This document shows positions 53,396-64,000 of a stretch of 64,000 nt of DNA, piece by piece. Within the stretch, counting starts at the first letter, position 1; each line of letters begins with the position of its first letter. Source of the DNA: Apis mellifera. Lineage: Eukaryota; Arthropoda; Insecta; Hymenoptera; Apidae. The notes below the pieces were generated by a model. It was not told the DNA's origin, made no database searches, and saw only the letters and a program-made list of their open reading frames with translations. The stretch is taken from positions 4,559,001 to 4,623,000 of the forward strand of contig NC_037641.1 in assembly GCF_003254395.2 (NCBI RefSeq). Direction: 5' to 3'. The position numbers were made by a program, and so were the translations under genes.

Positions 53396-56311
53396 ATGAA
53401 GGTATATAATTGCAAATTTATGTATATACTTATTTTTTAATGTTACAATATTGTCAGATATTTTTTAATAATTTTTTTAAGTTTAGAGGATTGAATATTG
53501 TAAAATCAATAGAAGCATGCTAAAAACATTAACAAGTGATAAATTTGTTACAGAAACGATATCAAAATGACACTTGTGCAGAAATTATAACGAGAATAAT
53601 AATGAAGATAGGGAGAGAGCAAACGATCGTCGTAGTCTCTAAATAAAATTTTCTAGACGATCGTGACTCGTTCAATTTTAACCTCGTTTTGCGCTCCACG
53701 TTTTCACCTTTTATTTGCTGGCTATCGATGGAAAAATCAATCGACCATTTCTCAATTCGGATGAATTTACAGGAGAATCGTGCCAGTTCCACTTCTGATT
53801 CTCGACAATTTTCCTCTTCCGTTACTTTTGCCTTTTTATATCGTCTCTATTATATCGTCAAAATCGCGAGAGACTAAACAACGTACAATCATCGAGCACG
53901 AAATAATAAATCCAGTTAATATAACAATATGAAGATAATCAATGTTTTTCAACAAATCATTCTTTAAAGATTCTCTGTGTTTTCTTATTTTTATTTTTTT
54001 TATATTATAATGTTTTTATTATTATAAGTTTGTTGGATCCAATTTATAATAAAAATTATTTTTATTTGTTAAGTTTATTATAATTTATTTTTTAATCTTT
54101 TTGTTAATACATCATTATAATATGCGCGAAGGAAATTAAAAATAAAAAGAAAATGAAAAAGAAATTAAATTAGAGAATTAATTTCTAATTTATCTCATTT
54201 TATTTAAAGCTTGGAAAGAAATAAGAAGTCTCCATTTCTTTTATTCTTTTCTATTATTTTTTCTCTCTTTTCCTATTTCATTGTCAAATGAAAAATCTCA
54301 AATAACTATAATTTAATCTTATTCTTTTTTAATAAAAATTAAACGTATTCTAATTTAATTTATTTTATCTATTTATCATCGAGATAAAATTGCTATCAAT
54401 TCCTTTTCCTGTCCATTTCATCGTCAAAAATCACAAGTGAAAATAAATGGCATGTATAATTATCATTAATTCAAACTCGAAACTTAATGAGTTAGTAATA
54501 AAATCATTCGACTTATCCAAGATATATTTTCTGAACGATGACAAACTGCAATTAATCTCGTTCCATATTCACCACGCTGTAATTAATATTTCAGTCGGAG
54601 CTTGTTTAAATTTTGCGCTTGTGTTTTCACGTTTTTAAAGCAAAGTGGTTTTTCTTTCCCTGTTACTTTTTTTCGCAGCAGACAAAGGGATTGGACCTTT
54701 TCGTAAATAACATGACACGCGTTGTTCGAATGAAATCGTTAAGGCTTATGTCTCATGTTGTTACTGTTATTCTTGTTAATTCATATCACAAACTTGTTAA
54801 TTGCCAGCAAATTTTCTCTGTCGACTTACTTCTATAGAATTATAAAGCTCGGTAATGAATACAGGGAAAGAGGAGAGAGAGAGAGCTATTCTTTCATATC
54901 GTATCGTGGAAAACGAGTTGATACGGAACACTGATTCTTATTTTCCGAGAATTTCTTCAATCGTGTAATTAATCGTCTAAATTCAATCGAGACCGAACAT
55001 GAGCTTACGAATAATTCTAGGAAATGGAATTAATCTGTAGAAATTCTGAAAAACTTTATTTATCATTTCTGGAAATATTCTTTATTATCCATTGTAATTA
55101 ATTTCAACGAGAATACTTGCTAAACTTGTTATCTGTTTCATATTTATAATACATTAATAAAGGGTTCTTGAATTTTTTTATTTGTGTAATTTTATTGTTT
55201 AAAATATGATACAAAAATATATGGTAATGATGGAACCTTATTGTTAAATGGTCTAATAAAAAATAATACTGCAGTATCACTTATTACATATACAATAAAT
55301 TATATTTTTAATATAATGGAGCAAAAGATAGAAAATAAGAATGGATACATTTTTAGATGCGTTTATTTATTGAAATAATTAATTTTCAATCAATTTTCAA
55401 TCTCGAATCATATATTTTCTTCATATCAAATATAAATTACAATTTTTATCGTATTGCAATCCACCGACTTAATTGATTTAATGTAAATGCAATTTAAATC
55501 TCGATGCGAACAACGTTTTGTCGCACGATCATGTATATATATAAATTTATTTTTCCAATTAAAAAAACAACAACATATAATCGCATCATTCAAAAGTCGC
55601 TCCTTCATCTTATTAATAATGCAATCGTTTAATTGTAATCAGCCTCGATTTGACTAGTCGCAAACTATCCTTTAAATATTCGATATCGGTATTCGATCGT
55701 AGATTGTGATTCCATCGTCAAAGCGTTCATTGCGATATAATGTATCGTTGCTGCATTCATTACACAATTTCTCGTGATTCATTTCGAAGCTGTTCAACGA
55801 GCAAAAAAAAAAAAAAAAGATAAAACTGGGACGATACGGTCGAGTGGAATCTTTTTATTGGTCTCGACACTCACCATTAACTTAATAACATTTTATTGCA
55901 ACCATTTTATTACTCCAATGACGCAAGAGTTTAAAATGTGGTTTAATCCTTGCGTATCTCTTTCTCAACATTATCCTTTTTTGACTGTATTCGATCTTTT
56001 GTATAATTTATTTTATTATTCCTATCCTTTTATGATCGTCCAATATATGAATATGAATCATTGATGTGGATCTTGTAATCATGGTACTTGAAAAGATGGC
56101 CATGAGTACGTATTAATTATTCCACTTTCTATTGATCAATCTTTTTATTTAAAATTTTTCAACAAATAAATCTCGATTATTTTTAATCAATATTATTTAT
56201 ATGGAAAATATTACATAATAAATTTATTAGCATTTATTTATTTCAATATGGTTATTCAATACTCCATCATTAACTACTTGTAGAGAAAGGCTCATAGATT
56301 ATTCACGAGCT

Positions 56312-56417
56312 TTTACAAGATAAATGATGATATTAGTAATTCTCGATCAGTTTAATAATGAACCTTTACAAAATAAATGACGATATTAGTAATTCTCGAT
56401 CGATTTAATAATCCTCT
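56312..56417 (+). repeat. Direct tandem duplication, 53-bp period
   Basis: The phrases tttacaa, ataaatga, gatattagtaattctcgatc and tttaataat occur twice, starting at 56312 and 56365, with a few substitutions. Confidence 0.85.
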
Positions 56418-57942
56418 TTGACCACTCGCTTTGGAAATTGATCAAACTATCCCAGCTTTTGTGTCAACAAATATAAAAGATAAGAGGAAATGTGAATGAA
56501 TATGGATCCTCGATAAATTTCACTCGATACAGGAAAGAAATCATATGATACAGGAATTTCACAAAGAGCGACAAATATGCAAATAAAATTCATATTTCAA
56601 CTACAGTGAAATTCTTGTTTTTGAATTTTGAATGATCAATAACATTGAATACGTAATAAAAATAATAGTGAATCGATACTTTTCGTCTTGTATTCAATAG
56701 AATGTAGTTGAATCGAAAAAAAATCAAGAAAGGGAGAAACAGGAAACAGAAACCAACAACGGAAAACCAAGAAATCTGTGATAACTCGAATGATTTATAG
56801 AAGGAGGGAAAATTCCGAACATGGAATAAACGAAAAAGAAATAGTGGTAAGATTTATTCTTCGCGACGTCCATCTTCTTTTCTTTCTTTTTTTTTTTTCT
56901 TTCTTCTCTTGCTTTTCAGGGAATGTAAACCAGTCTAAGGACGAGTGCTCGTTATTATTATTGTTAAACTTGAAGAACAATTGTTCATTCCTTGTAAATA
57001 AATTTATATGAAATAAATCTATCTAAATAAATCTATTGAAAAAAATAGTTTTAATAATTTTTAATACACCAAGCCTTTGATTCAAAAATCTGCGAAATCT
57101 GTATTTCAGGATATTGAAATCCTGTCACCAGATATTTGACCAAATTTCATCTTTTCCAAAATAATAGCTAATGCTCGAGATTAAACATATAACGACAACA
57201 CATATCACGCAAACCGGATACGTTTGCACATTCGATCGATAATGAACTCGCGCGTTAGGCAGAATTTACAGGAATGTTATAAGCAAAGCAATGGGATTCA
57301 AATGAGAATCGATACTGGCACTGTCACGTACAAATGTCAATATAATGTATATTCCCTTGGCAATCTATCTTCGTTTCCGTGGGTGAAAAATTTTTGAAAC
57401 TGTATCGTGCCATCGAAGAAGTGAAAATTACTACATGTAAAATAGCAAAAAACTATTAATACAAAATCCAATAATTTAAACGATTAGAAAATTTGCTAGT
57501 TTTAAAAAAATACTTTTCATGTGTGAAATCTATTAATCGGCATTCGTGATATTAATTTCAAATTAATAAGGAAGTTTGGTGCAAATTAAATTATTGGAAA
57601 AATAAACTTTTAATTAAAGTGATGAGATTTCCACGTTTTATTAAATAAAATCAACAACTTGTTAAAGTTTCTCCGGATATTCGAAATTCGACTAGAATAT
57701 CTGGAACTGTTAAGAATGTTACTTAACAATTATTATCTCATCAGATCATTCTTCCATCTATCCTTCAAAACTTCCTATATCATCTGCTGCAATTCATAAA
57801 TATTCCAAGACTTTCAAGACCAATGATAACTTACGTGAATATTTTAATTTCAATTTTAAATCACAACTTCTTTTTTTTCTTATGTATTTTTTTCTCTTTC
57901 AAAAATTGATCAATCAAATTGCATTAAATTATGTAATTACAG

Positions 57943-58200
57943 GTACCTACCAGCCACCCAGCACGATTGTTCTCTTTCATGAACCCGCTCGCCATTCAAA
58001 TCTGGCTATACGTGCTGGCCGCGTACGTCCTCGTCTCGGTGATGATGTTCGTGGTCGCGAGGATCAGCCCCTACGAATGGAATAACCCTCATCCCTGTCA
58101 CGCAGGCTCCGAAATGGTCGAGAATCAATTCTCGTTGGCCAACAGCTTTTGGTTCACCATTGGAACCCTGATGCAGCAAGGTAGCGATTTGAATCCCAAG
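57943..58200 (+). CDS. Kainate-type glutamate receptor, exon 9 in the window (M1 and pore loop)
   Basis: This is an 86-codon exon, phase 0 to phase 0. It starts VPTSHPARLFSFMNPLA, then M1 (IWLYVLAAYVLVSVMMFVVA, exon residues about 20-39), then RISPYEWNNPHPC, then the pore helix and filter FWFTIGTLMQQGSDLNPK. The first Gln of MQQG is the Q/R site that sets calcium permeability and polyamine block; here the genome encodes Gln. SPYEW and NPHPC are conserved in kainate receptors. The acceptor is gtaattacag and the donor gtatgt. Confidence 0.97.
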
Positions 58201-60655
58201 GTATGTAATCGAATCCCTCGTTATCTTATGGTGTATAAATTTTTCCCGTCGTCGGAAGAATGAACGACGGAGTAATTAGAGGAAAATAAATGAAATGCAA
58301 TTACAAATTTTTTCGAAAGTCCGCTAAAAGAAATTTGAATTAAATTTGGAAATCTTAAATGAACCTTGGACCGTCGAAAAAATGGGATTTTTTTTAATTT
58401 GGAAAATAAAATAAAAAGGCAAGTTGAAATATAATATTAACATCTAACAATAAATTGATATTATTGAAAGAAATATAATATCAAAGATTGCAACGAAATT
58501 GTATTTAATTCAAAAGTTATTGAACTCGATTGAAATTCCTTCTCTCGATATTATAATATATTGGAAAAGCATGGACAGGAGTAATGGATATCGTGAAATA
58601 GAAAATCTATTTTAATTTATTTTATCGGGAAAGAAAAATAATCAATGTATTTGTATTGAATCGATGACTGGGAAACACAGACAGAATATCTGATGCGTTC
58701 AACCGGCTTCGTCGTCTCGATCAATGCTCGTCGCGCGAAATAAACGTCTTATCGTATTGAATTTACCGCGAATCATGTTCGTTCGTGCCAAGAAATCTTC
58801 TTGCTGGTTTCTGCAAATGATGTTAACATAGTGGAATAAAACTTTATAATATACCAAGCAAACGTGTGACGTTACTCCAATTTCATGAGAATCATTAACT
58901 CTATAACTGTGAGTTGAAATTCGTGATAAAAATCAAAAATAATAAAATTATGCATTAAAAATTTCGAATTTCCTTTTTTTAAAAATTAAATTTGAAGATT
59001 CATTAATATTCGTTCATAATACTCCTATGAATAGAAAATTATGTTTTTTTTATATAAATTCTTCCATTCAATTCTCTGTTTAAATGTAGATAAATTTGCT
59101 TAAAATATTGGTTACACATAATTGGTCAATCAGTGGTCAGCTATCAAACATGTTGACCATTGGATACAGTTAAACAGTCAACAATCAAGCAAATACACGA
59201 ATTAACAAATATTCAGATGCAATACCTGATCAATAATACGTATAAAAAGTAGAAATTGAAATACAATTCAAAACATCGAGTTATTAATTATTAAAAATAT
59301 ATTTACACATTAATTTTATTTACTAAAAAGAATGCAATATCGTTGCAATTTTTCAACGAAAAGACACTGTGCAATTCGATACAAGATTCAATACGCATTT
59401 CGTTATATTTCTAACGGTAGAATACACGTGAGATTGCACTTTCCGCTGGAGAGAATATAACGCAGATGAGCAACGCGATGCCGTGCAATTCGGCAGATTA
59501 ATATTTCTAACTCTAATACAACGCACACGAGAGTGCACGTGATCCGACTATTGGGAATACAAAGACACTGGATCGTGCTTACAGTGTCTCCTACGACAAA
59601 ACCGCAACGTAGCATCGTTCGTCTGCATCAAAGCTTATTGTCTCAAATTCATTATGAACCGTCGCGTTTATTTATGCCAAGAAAGCTTCCACCTCACGAG
59701 CACACGAATTTTAACAAATAGATACACGTTCAGAGATAAAAACGGCTTCAATTTTCTGAAGCTGAAATGTCACATTTGTAATGTTGAAGATAACTATTTT
59801 GCATCGTTTCAAGTTTGAATGTCTTTATTTGATTTGTTTAAAAAATCGTAAAGAAGTAAATTATTATAAAATATTAGTTTATTAAAGTCTAATTTTGCGC
59901 TGATATTTCATTTGTAATATTTCTTTTTCCTTTAGTTAGGATTAATAATGTTACAAGATTCTAAAAAAAAAAAAGATTATTGTTTCACTTATTGCAATCA
60001 TGACATAAGTAAATATTTCCAAAAATTTTTTTGAATTAGTAAAAGAAAAATTATTATTATATTATATATTTTATAGATAGAATCTTAATAATTTTATTAT
60101 TACCATTCTCTTCTGGAAACGTCCCGGAAACATCACTATTCTATTTGATTACGATTTCTAAGCTGTCCATTCTAACCAAATCGAAGAAGTAATATTGTTC
60201 GATTGGCAGTGACGTGGAACGATGGCGATTGAATCGTTTCATTAAGCAGAGTGAATTAAACTAGCCTCTAGCCACCTTCAATTGGCGGTCTTATAGAAAT
60301 TGAATTGTACCAGAGAGATAATGGAATCTCGAGAGGAAAGTTCAGTGTCTCGAGTTATCGATGAAGTTGTGCGATACGGAGTTGACGCCATTATATTCCA
60401 AGTCTATAAGATTATAGATATATAATCTTATAAGATATATGTAGATACACGGAAGTGTAAAATTTTTATTGCTAAAGCGTGCCAAAGTTTGCTACGAATG
60501 TTCATAAAATTCGAGACAATGTGAAATATTTTGCGGCATCCTAACTTCTTAGCCAGAGATTTCCTGATAAAATTTGGGAACAGAAGAACATGAAATCGAT
60601 GGAGAATGAAGTCGATACGCGATGGGATATTACAAAGATATTAAATTTTGTTCAG
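58201..60655 (+). other. Intron, 2.46 kb
   Basis: This GT-AG intron (gtatgt to tttgttcag) contains a perfect 12-bp-stem hairpin at 60405-60432 and a higher-GC patch near 59400-59720. No coding content is supported. Confidence 0.85.
60405..60432 (+). other. Perfect short inverted repeat
   Basis: tataagattata and tataatcttata flank a 4-base loop (gata), about 220 bp before the acceptor of the M3 exon. Its function is unknown. Confidence 0.8.
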
Positions 60656-60853
60656 GCAACGAGCACACGAATCGTGGGTGGCATATGGTGGTTTTTCACC
60701 TTGATCATCATATCCTCATATACGGCCAACCTGGCGGCGTTTCTTACCGTGGAAAGGATGATAACTCCTATCGAAAATGCGGAGGATCTTGCCAGTCAAA
60801 CAGACATCGCATATGGCACCTTGGATAGCGGAAGTACCATGACCTTCTTCAGG
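60656..60853 (+). CDS. Kainate-type glutamate receptor, exon 10 in the window (M3 and start of S2)
   Basis: This is a 66-codon exon, phase 0 to phase 0. ATSTRIVGGIWWFF leads into M3 and the gating signature SYTANLAAFLTVERM, where AMPA, kainate and Lurcher-type channel gating is controlled. The S2 lobe then begins: TPIENAEDLASQTDIAYG, then LDSGSTMTFFR. The Ser and Thr of SGST match GluA2 S654 and T655, which hold the ligand gamma-carboxylate. The acceptor is ttttgttcag and the donor gtaatc. Confidence 0.97.
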
Positions 60854-62007
60854 GTAATCTTTCGTTTTCTTGAGAAATAATAATTTTTTCTTTTTTAATC
60901 TATAATTTAAGATAATTATTATCTTACATTATAAACAATCCTTTTCCAGAAATAAATATACAAATACCATGATAATTTACTTTAAATCTCGCTTAAATCC
61001 TATTAAAATTACGAAAACTTTGAATCGCTCTAATTCCGAAGATAATGACTTCCGGTCAACGAGTGAACGATCATTAGAAGCGTGGAATATTGCCCTTTAA
61101 AACGCTTGTTCATTTATCCCGATACGATTTCCGGTTCTCGAGATATCATCGTGTAAAGAGAAAGTAATTTTTAATCATTTGCCTAAAATATGATTAAACT
61201 CTATTAAAATTAGCAAAACTTTGAACCGCTGTAATTCCGAAAACAATGATTTCCGGTCAACGGGTGAGCGATCGTTAGAAGCGCGGAACCTTCCCCTTTA
61301 AAACGCTTTTTTATTTATCTCGATACGACTTCCGGTTCCCGAGATATCGTCGTGTAAAGGGAAGGGTAATTTTTAATCTCCCTCCTTGTCGCTTACTCGG
61401 ACCTCTCGCTCGTTCCTCGTGTCGCTGACCTATCCCAAACTGCAGACAAGTGGCAGACGCGATTCCTGGAAGGACGTAGTACGCGTTTCCAGGAAAAAAT
61501 GTAGGTCAGGGATCCATTCATAACTTTTACGCTATGCCCAACGCTATAGACACTTTAAATCCTTATATCTCGGCAACCAATTGAGATATCGAGATAAATC
61601 AAAAAGGAAATTCAATGGTATGTTTTTCTCTATGTTCTGAGTGGATTTTGATCATAAAATTTTTGCATTTTTCATATGAAAATTCGAAGTCTCATTTGAA
61701 ATTTTACATGATTGGAATGATTTAATATTCGACGTAAAGTACATATAAACTTAAATTTATTTAATTTCACTCTTTTATATTTGTATGTAGTACAAATAAT
61801 AAATAATCTGTATAAATATTATTTTAATATATCGTAATATACTATATTATGTAAAACTATATAATCCTTTTATGTAAAGAAAAATATTGAAAAAATATTG
61901 AAGATTATGATATGTGTGCGTGCTAAAATAGTGTTCTCTTTTCAATTTATCTTATATGGAAAAACTTTCCTTTGATAATATAAAGTAATAACGCGAATAA
62001 TCCTTAG
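60854..62007 (+). other. Intron, 1154 bp, containing dispersed repeat copy 3
   Basis: This GT-AG intron (gtaatc to aatccttag) is mostly occupied by the inverted third copy of the dispersed repeat (about 60990-61673). The rest is AT-rich. Confidence 0.9.
60990..61673 (-). repeat. Dispersed repeat family, copy 3 (inverted), about two units
   Basis: This is the reverse complement of copies 1 and 2. It has tandem units with ttccggttctcgagatatc, then the ggaaaaaatgtaggtcaggg segment, then ccaattgagatatcgagata, ending near ccactcagaac-type sequence about 61640-61673. It lacks the aattatcaataac tail of the other two copies, so it is shorter at that end. It sits in a 1.15-kb intron between two essential exons without disturbing their splice sites. 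Confidence 0.85.
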
Positions 62008-62233
62008 GATTCGATGATCGAGACGTACAAGAAGATGTGGCGATTCATGGAGAATAAGAAGCCATCAGTATTCGTGCCCACTTACGAGGAAGGAATCCAG
62101 AGGGTTCTTCAAGGTGATTACGCTTTCTTAATGGAATCCACCATGCTGGATTACATCGTGCAAAGGGATTGCAATCTAACGCAAATCGGTGGACTTCTGG
62201 ATAGCAAAGGATACGGGATTGCCACGCCTATGG
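62008..62233 (+). CDS. Kainate-type glutamate receptor, exon 11 in the window (S2)
   Basis: The exon has 75 codons plus one base, ending in phase 1. It reads DSMIETYKKMWRFM, then VPTYEEGIQRVLQGDYAFLM, then ESTMLDYIVQRDCNLTQIGG and LLDSKGYGIATPM. The Glu of FLMEST matches GluA2 E705, which binds the glutamate amino group. The Cys of RDCNL is one half of the conserved S2 disulfide. NLT is a potential glycosylation sequon. The acceptor is aatccttag and the donor gtaaga. Confidence 0.97.
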
Positions 62234-62313
62234 GTAAGATATATATCTTCCTCTATTTCTACATGATTTCCCTCTATTTCTCTCCCGTGTTTTAACATTC
62301 GCTTCTCTCGTAG
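62234..62313 (+). other. Short intron, 80 bp
   Basis: The bounds are gtaaga and ttctctcgtag, interrupting a Gly codon in phase 1. Confidence 0.93.
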
Positions 62314-62478
62314 GTTCTCCTTGGCGTGACAAGATATCTCTGGCGATTCTAGAACTCCAAGAGAAGGGAGAGATCCAGATGTTGTATGACAAATGGTGGA
62401 AGAGTCCCGGTGACACTTGCATGAGAACGGAGAAAGGAAAGGAGAGCAAAGCGAATTCGTTGGGCGTAGACAATATAG
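62314..62478 (+). CDS. Kainate-type glutamate receptor, exon 12 in the window (end of S2)
   Basis: This exon is 165 nt, phase 1 to phase 1. After the split Gly it reads SPWRDKISLAILELQEKG, then MLYDKWWKSPGDTCMRTEKG, then SLGVDNI. SP-x-RD matches the Arg-Asp pair that in GluK2 contributes to the dimer-interface ion site. The Cys of GDTC completes the S2 disulfide. KWW and LGVDNIG are family signatures leading to M4. The donor is gtgatc. Confidence 0.97.
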
Positions 62479-62744
62479 GTGATCTTTGGAAAATATATTT
62501 TTGCAAAGTTTCATAATTCTATATATAATTATATTGTATATTGCTTGAATATGATTTCTCTTCGACACGCGAATCCAATCTTTTTTCTTTCTTTGTTTCG
62601 TTTGTCGCGACCCACTTCACACGAATCTCGAACGTCGAACCTCTTCGACCAGCGAGAAATCCAACAAAAAGAAGTCCTGTTCGCGATCAGGGCTAATGAA
62701 TTTTTACATTTGCCTAAAGATCAACTTCTTCTGTTGCGTTTTAG
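62479..62744 (+). other. Intron, 266 bp
   Basis: GT-AG intron (gtgatc to tgcgttttag). No other feature is seen in it. Confidence 0.92.
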
Positions 62745-62842
62745 GCGGAGTATTTGTTGTACTGCTGTGTGGATTGGCGTTCGCCGTGGTGATCGCAATT
62801 TTCGAGTTCTGCTATAATACCAGAAGGTCGGCGCCGGAACAG
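62745..62842 (+). CDS. Kainate-type glutamate receptor, exon 13 in the window (M4)
   Basis: The exon starts in phase 1 and ends in phase 0. After the split Gly it reads GVFVVLLCGLAFAVVIAIFE then FCYNTRRSAPEQ. The hydrophobic run is M4, the last membrane helix, followed by a basic cytoplasmic start. The donor is gtaagt. Known insect and vertebrate kainate subunits usually continue with an acidic/basic E-M-x-x-E-L-type segment soon after M4; I could not find one here. Confidence 0.95.
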
Positions 62843-63916
62843 GTAAGTATTTCGTCGAAAAACCACTTCCTGCACAGAAGGCAAAGATTTAATCCTTAAC
62901 CAACTGATAACCAGATTTTAAATGTATACGAGAAGACTTCGAAATACGAAATAATAAATCAAAATCGAAAAACCTGTTGTGGTTGTTCTCAACCTGATAG
63001 ACGAAAGAATATTAAGGAAAAAAAAAAGAGAGAGAGAAGATAGTGGAAATTTTTACATTCACTTGCAATGAGGATAATGCATAGCGAGTACATTTCAGTT
63101 GTTAAGGATTAAAGAAAAAAAAATAAATAAATAAATAATAAGATGGAAGAGAAAAAAGGAGGAGTAACACTGTTGCACAAGGACACTTATTTGCACGTGA
63201 CAGTAGAATATTTTTCTAGTGGTTTGTCGCGAATCGTATCTACAAGGAACGGTTCGAGAACAGATCGTGGGAAAAAAGAAACTTTTTTCCAGGCATTGCC
63301 GCCATCAGCTTAGGATTGCATGTATTTTTGTCACTTTTGTGTTCCATTTTGTGGCCCACCGTGGATTTTTCCGCGAAGCAGCATGAACTCATCCTTCACT
63401 GAAGCATGCCAACCAACTGCGAATGCACGAAGCTCAGTTGACAACCAAGGTCCGTTTTTCTCTCTCTCTCTTCGTTGTCTCGCATAATTCGATTCTCCTC
63501 GTTCACTTTTTCAACGTCTGCTCGTAATTGCACGTAATTGGTATCTCGGCATCTTATACAAACATAGTACGAAAAAGAAACGAGCTTAAAATTTTCGATA
63601 CGCTTTGATTACGATACTTTTTTTTTTTTTTGGTTTATTTCTAAATCACAACAAGCAGAAGGATAAACAACTCAATTATTGGACAATCATATATATATAT
63701 TTTTTTTTTGGAATGAAAATACCTCTTTTCATTTCATATATACTTATTTTTTAATTTTTAGAACGCAATGAAGATTCTGTTTCATTTTAAATAATACTTT
63801 TCTTGCCTCTTTCGATAATTTAGCCAGGGAAAGAAATTATCTACAAAATTATCTCATTACGAATACTCGTTAAAATGGATTTTCCCATCTGTTTTTTCAT
63901 GATTTTACAAACGCAG
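62843..63916 (+). other. Last visible intron, 1.07 kb, with alternative 3'-exon candidates
   Basis: The interval is a GT-AG intron if the exon at 63917 is used. Inside it are a good acceptor at 63292 followed by a quick stop, and a weakly supported 45-nt in-frame segment at 63405-63449 (acceptor cactgaag, donor gtccgt). The rest is AT-rich with T-runs. Confidence 0.6.
63293..63313 (+). CDS. Possible alternative terminal exon with a short tail (ALPPSA, stop)
   Basis: After the acceptor acttttttccag the phase-0 reading from the M4 exon is Ala-Leu-Pro-Pro-Ser-Ala and then TAG. If used, the receptor would end six residues after the M4 exon. The acceptor is strong, but no polyadenylation signal was pinned down, so this may be a decoy. 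Confidence 0.25.
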   Translation, partial: ALPPSA

Positions 63917-64000
63917 AGAGCTCCAGTATCGATACCAATCTGTTCGGATTCTCTGCAAGGAATCTCGCAATCTGTGCAACAACAGACGCAGCAACAGTCG
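63917..64000 (+). CDS. Kainate-type glutamate receptor, cytoplasmic tail exon (cut by the window edge)
   Basis: The acceptor acaaacgcag is followed by 28 open codons in the expected phase 0: RAPVSIPICSDSLQGISQSV then QQQTQQQS, running off the window. A Gln-rich tail is common in insect membrane proteins but is not a family hallmark, so this exon rests on splice signal and open frame only. In another phase the same bases are also open, so phase depends on what precedes it. Confidence 0.6.

Larger units (their letters stand above)
47095..57942 (+). other. Intron, 10.8 kb, with a large inverted pair of tandem arrays
   Basis: This GT-AG intron runs from gtaaga to gtaattacag. It contains a (TA)n tract, tripled consensus 5' splice sites at 48773-48811, forward and inverted ~91-bp arrays, a 53-bp direct duplication near 56312, and otherwise very AT-rich sequence. 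A higher-GC patch at 53550-53880 has overlapping short frames on both strands and is not convincing as coding. Confidence 0.8.

Noticed and set aside
1..64000. tRNA or rRNA genes
   Set aside because: I looked for T-loop-like GTTCRA patterns and saw none with a plausible cloverleaf. A covariance-model scan would be decisive.

Overview
The window is animal nuclear DNA holding most of one large multi-exon gene on the + strand: a kainate-type ionotropic glutamate receptor subunit. It is AT-rich, with long introns full of microsatellites and CpG-containing islands of higher GC. That texture and the insect-like receptor sequence suggest an insect, probably a hymenopteran such as a bee. The organism call is inference only; the receptor call rests on full-length motif order.

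Layout. 1-8361 is non-coding and is most likely part of the intron before the first visible exon, because that exon opens in mid-codon. Exons at 8362, 9722, 9856, 22251, 36525 and 36893 encode the second half of the amino-terminal domain. Two look-alike exons of identical length (204 nt, 68 codons) at 38079 and 41345 encode the S1 half of the ligand-binding domain. The exon at 46990 finishes S1, 57943 carries M1 and the pore loop, 60656 carries M3 and the start of S2, 62008 and 62314 the rest of S2, and 62745 M4. A cytoplasmic tail exon at 63917 runs off the right edge. Every splice site is GT-AG. Joined with one of the two S1 exons, the frame stays open for about 697 residues. The first ~230 residues expected of the family and the end of the tail lie outside the window or were not recognised.

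The main discovery is the S1 exon pair. The two exons have the same length and the same phases, and their products are 41/68 identical by my count. This is the signature of mutually exclusive exons, and they would give receptors with different glutamate pockets. The copy at 41345 is canonical; the copy at 38079 replaces two usually conserved residues, one of them two positions before the ligand-contacting tyrosine.

The second structure is in the 10.8-kb intron at 47095-57942. There, 19 tandem ~91-bp units (48857-50545) face about 17 inverted units of the same family (51661-53205) across a 1.1-kb spacer. The intron transcript could fold into a kilobase-scale hairpin, which would be a candidate substrate for ADAR or Dicer. 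A dispersed repeat with a ~202-bp tandem core occurs three times (about 700, 31735 and, inverted, 61000). No other protein gene, tRNA, rRNA or transposase could be supported.
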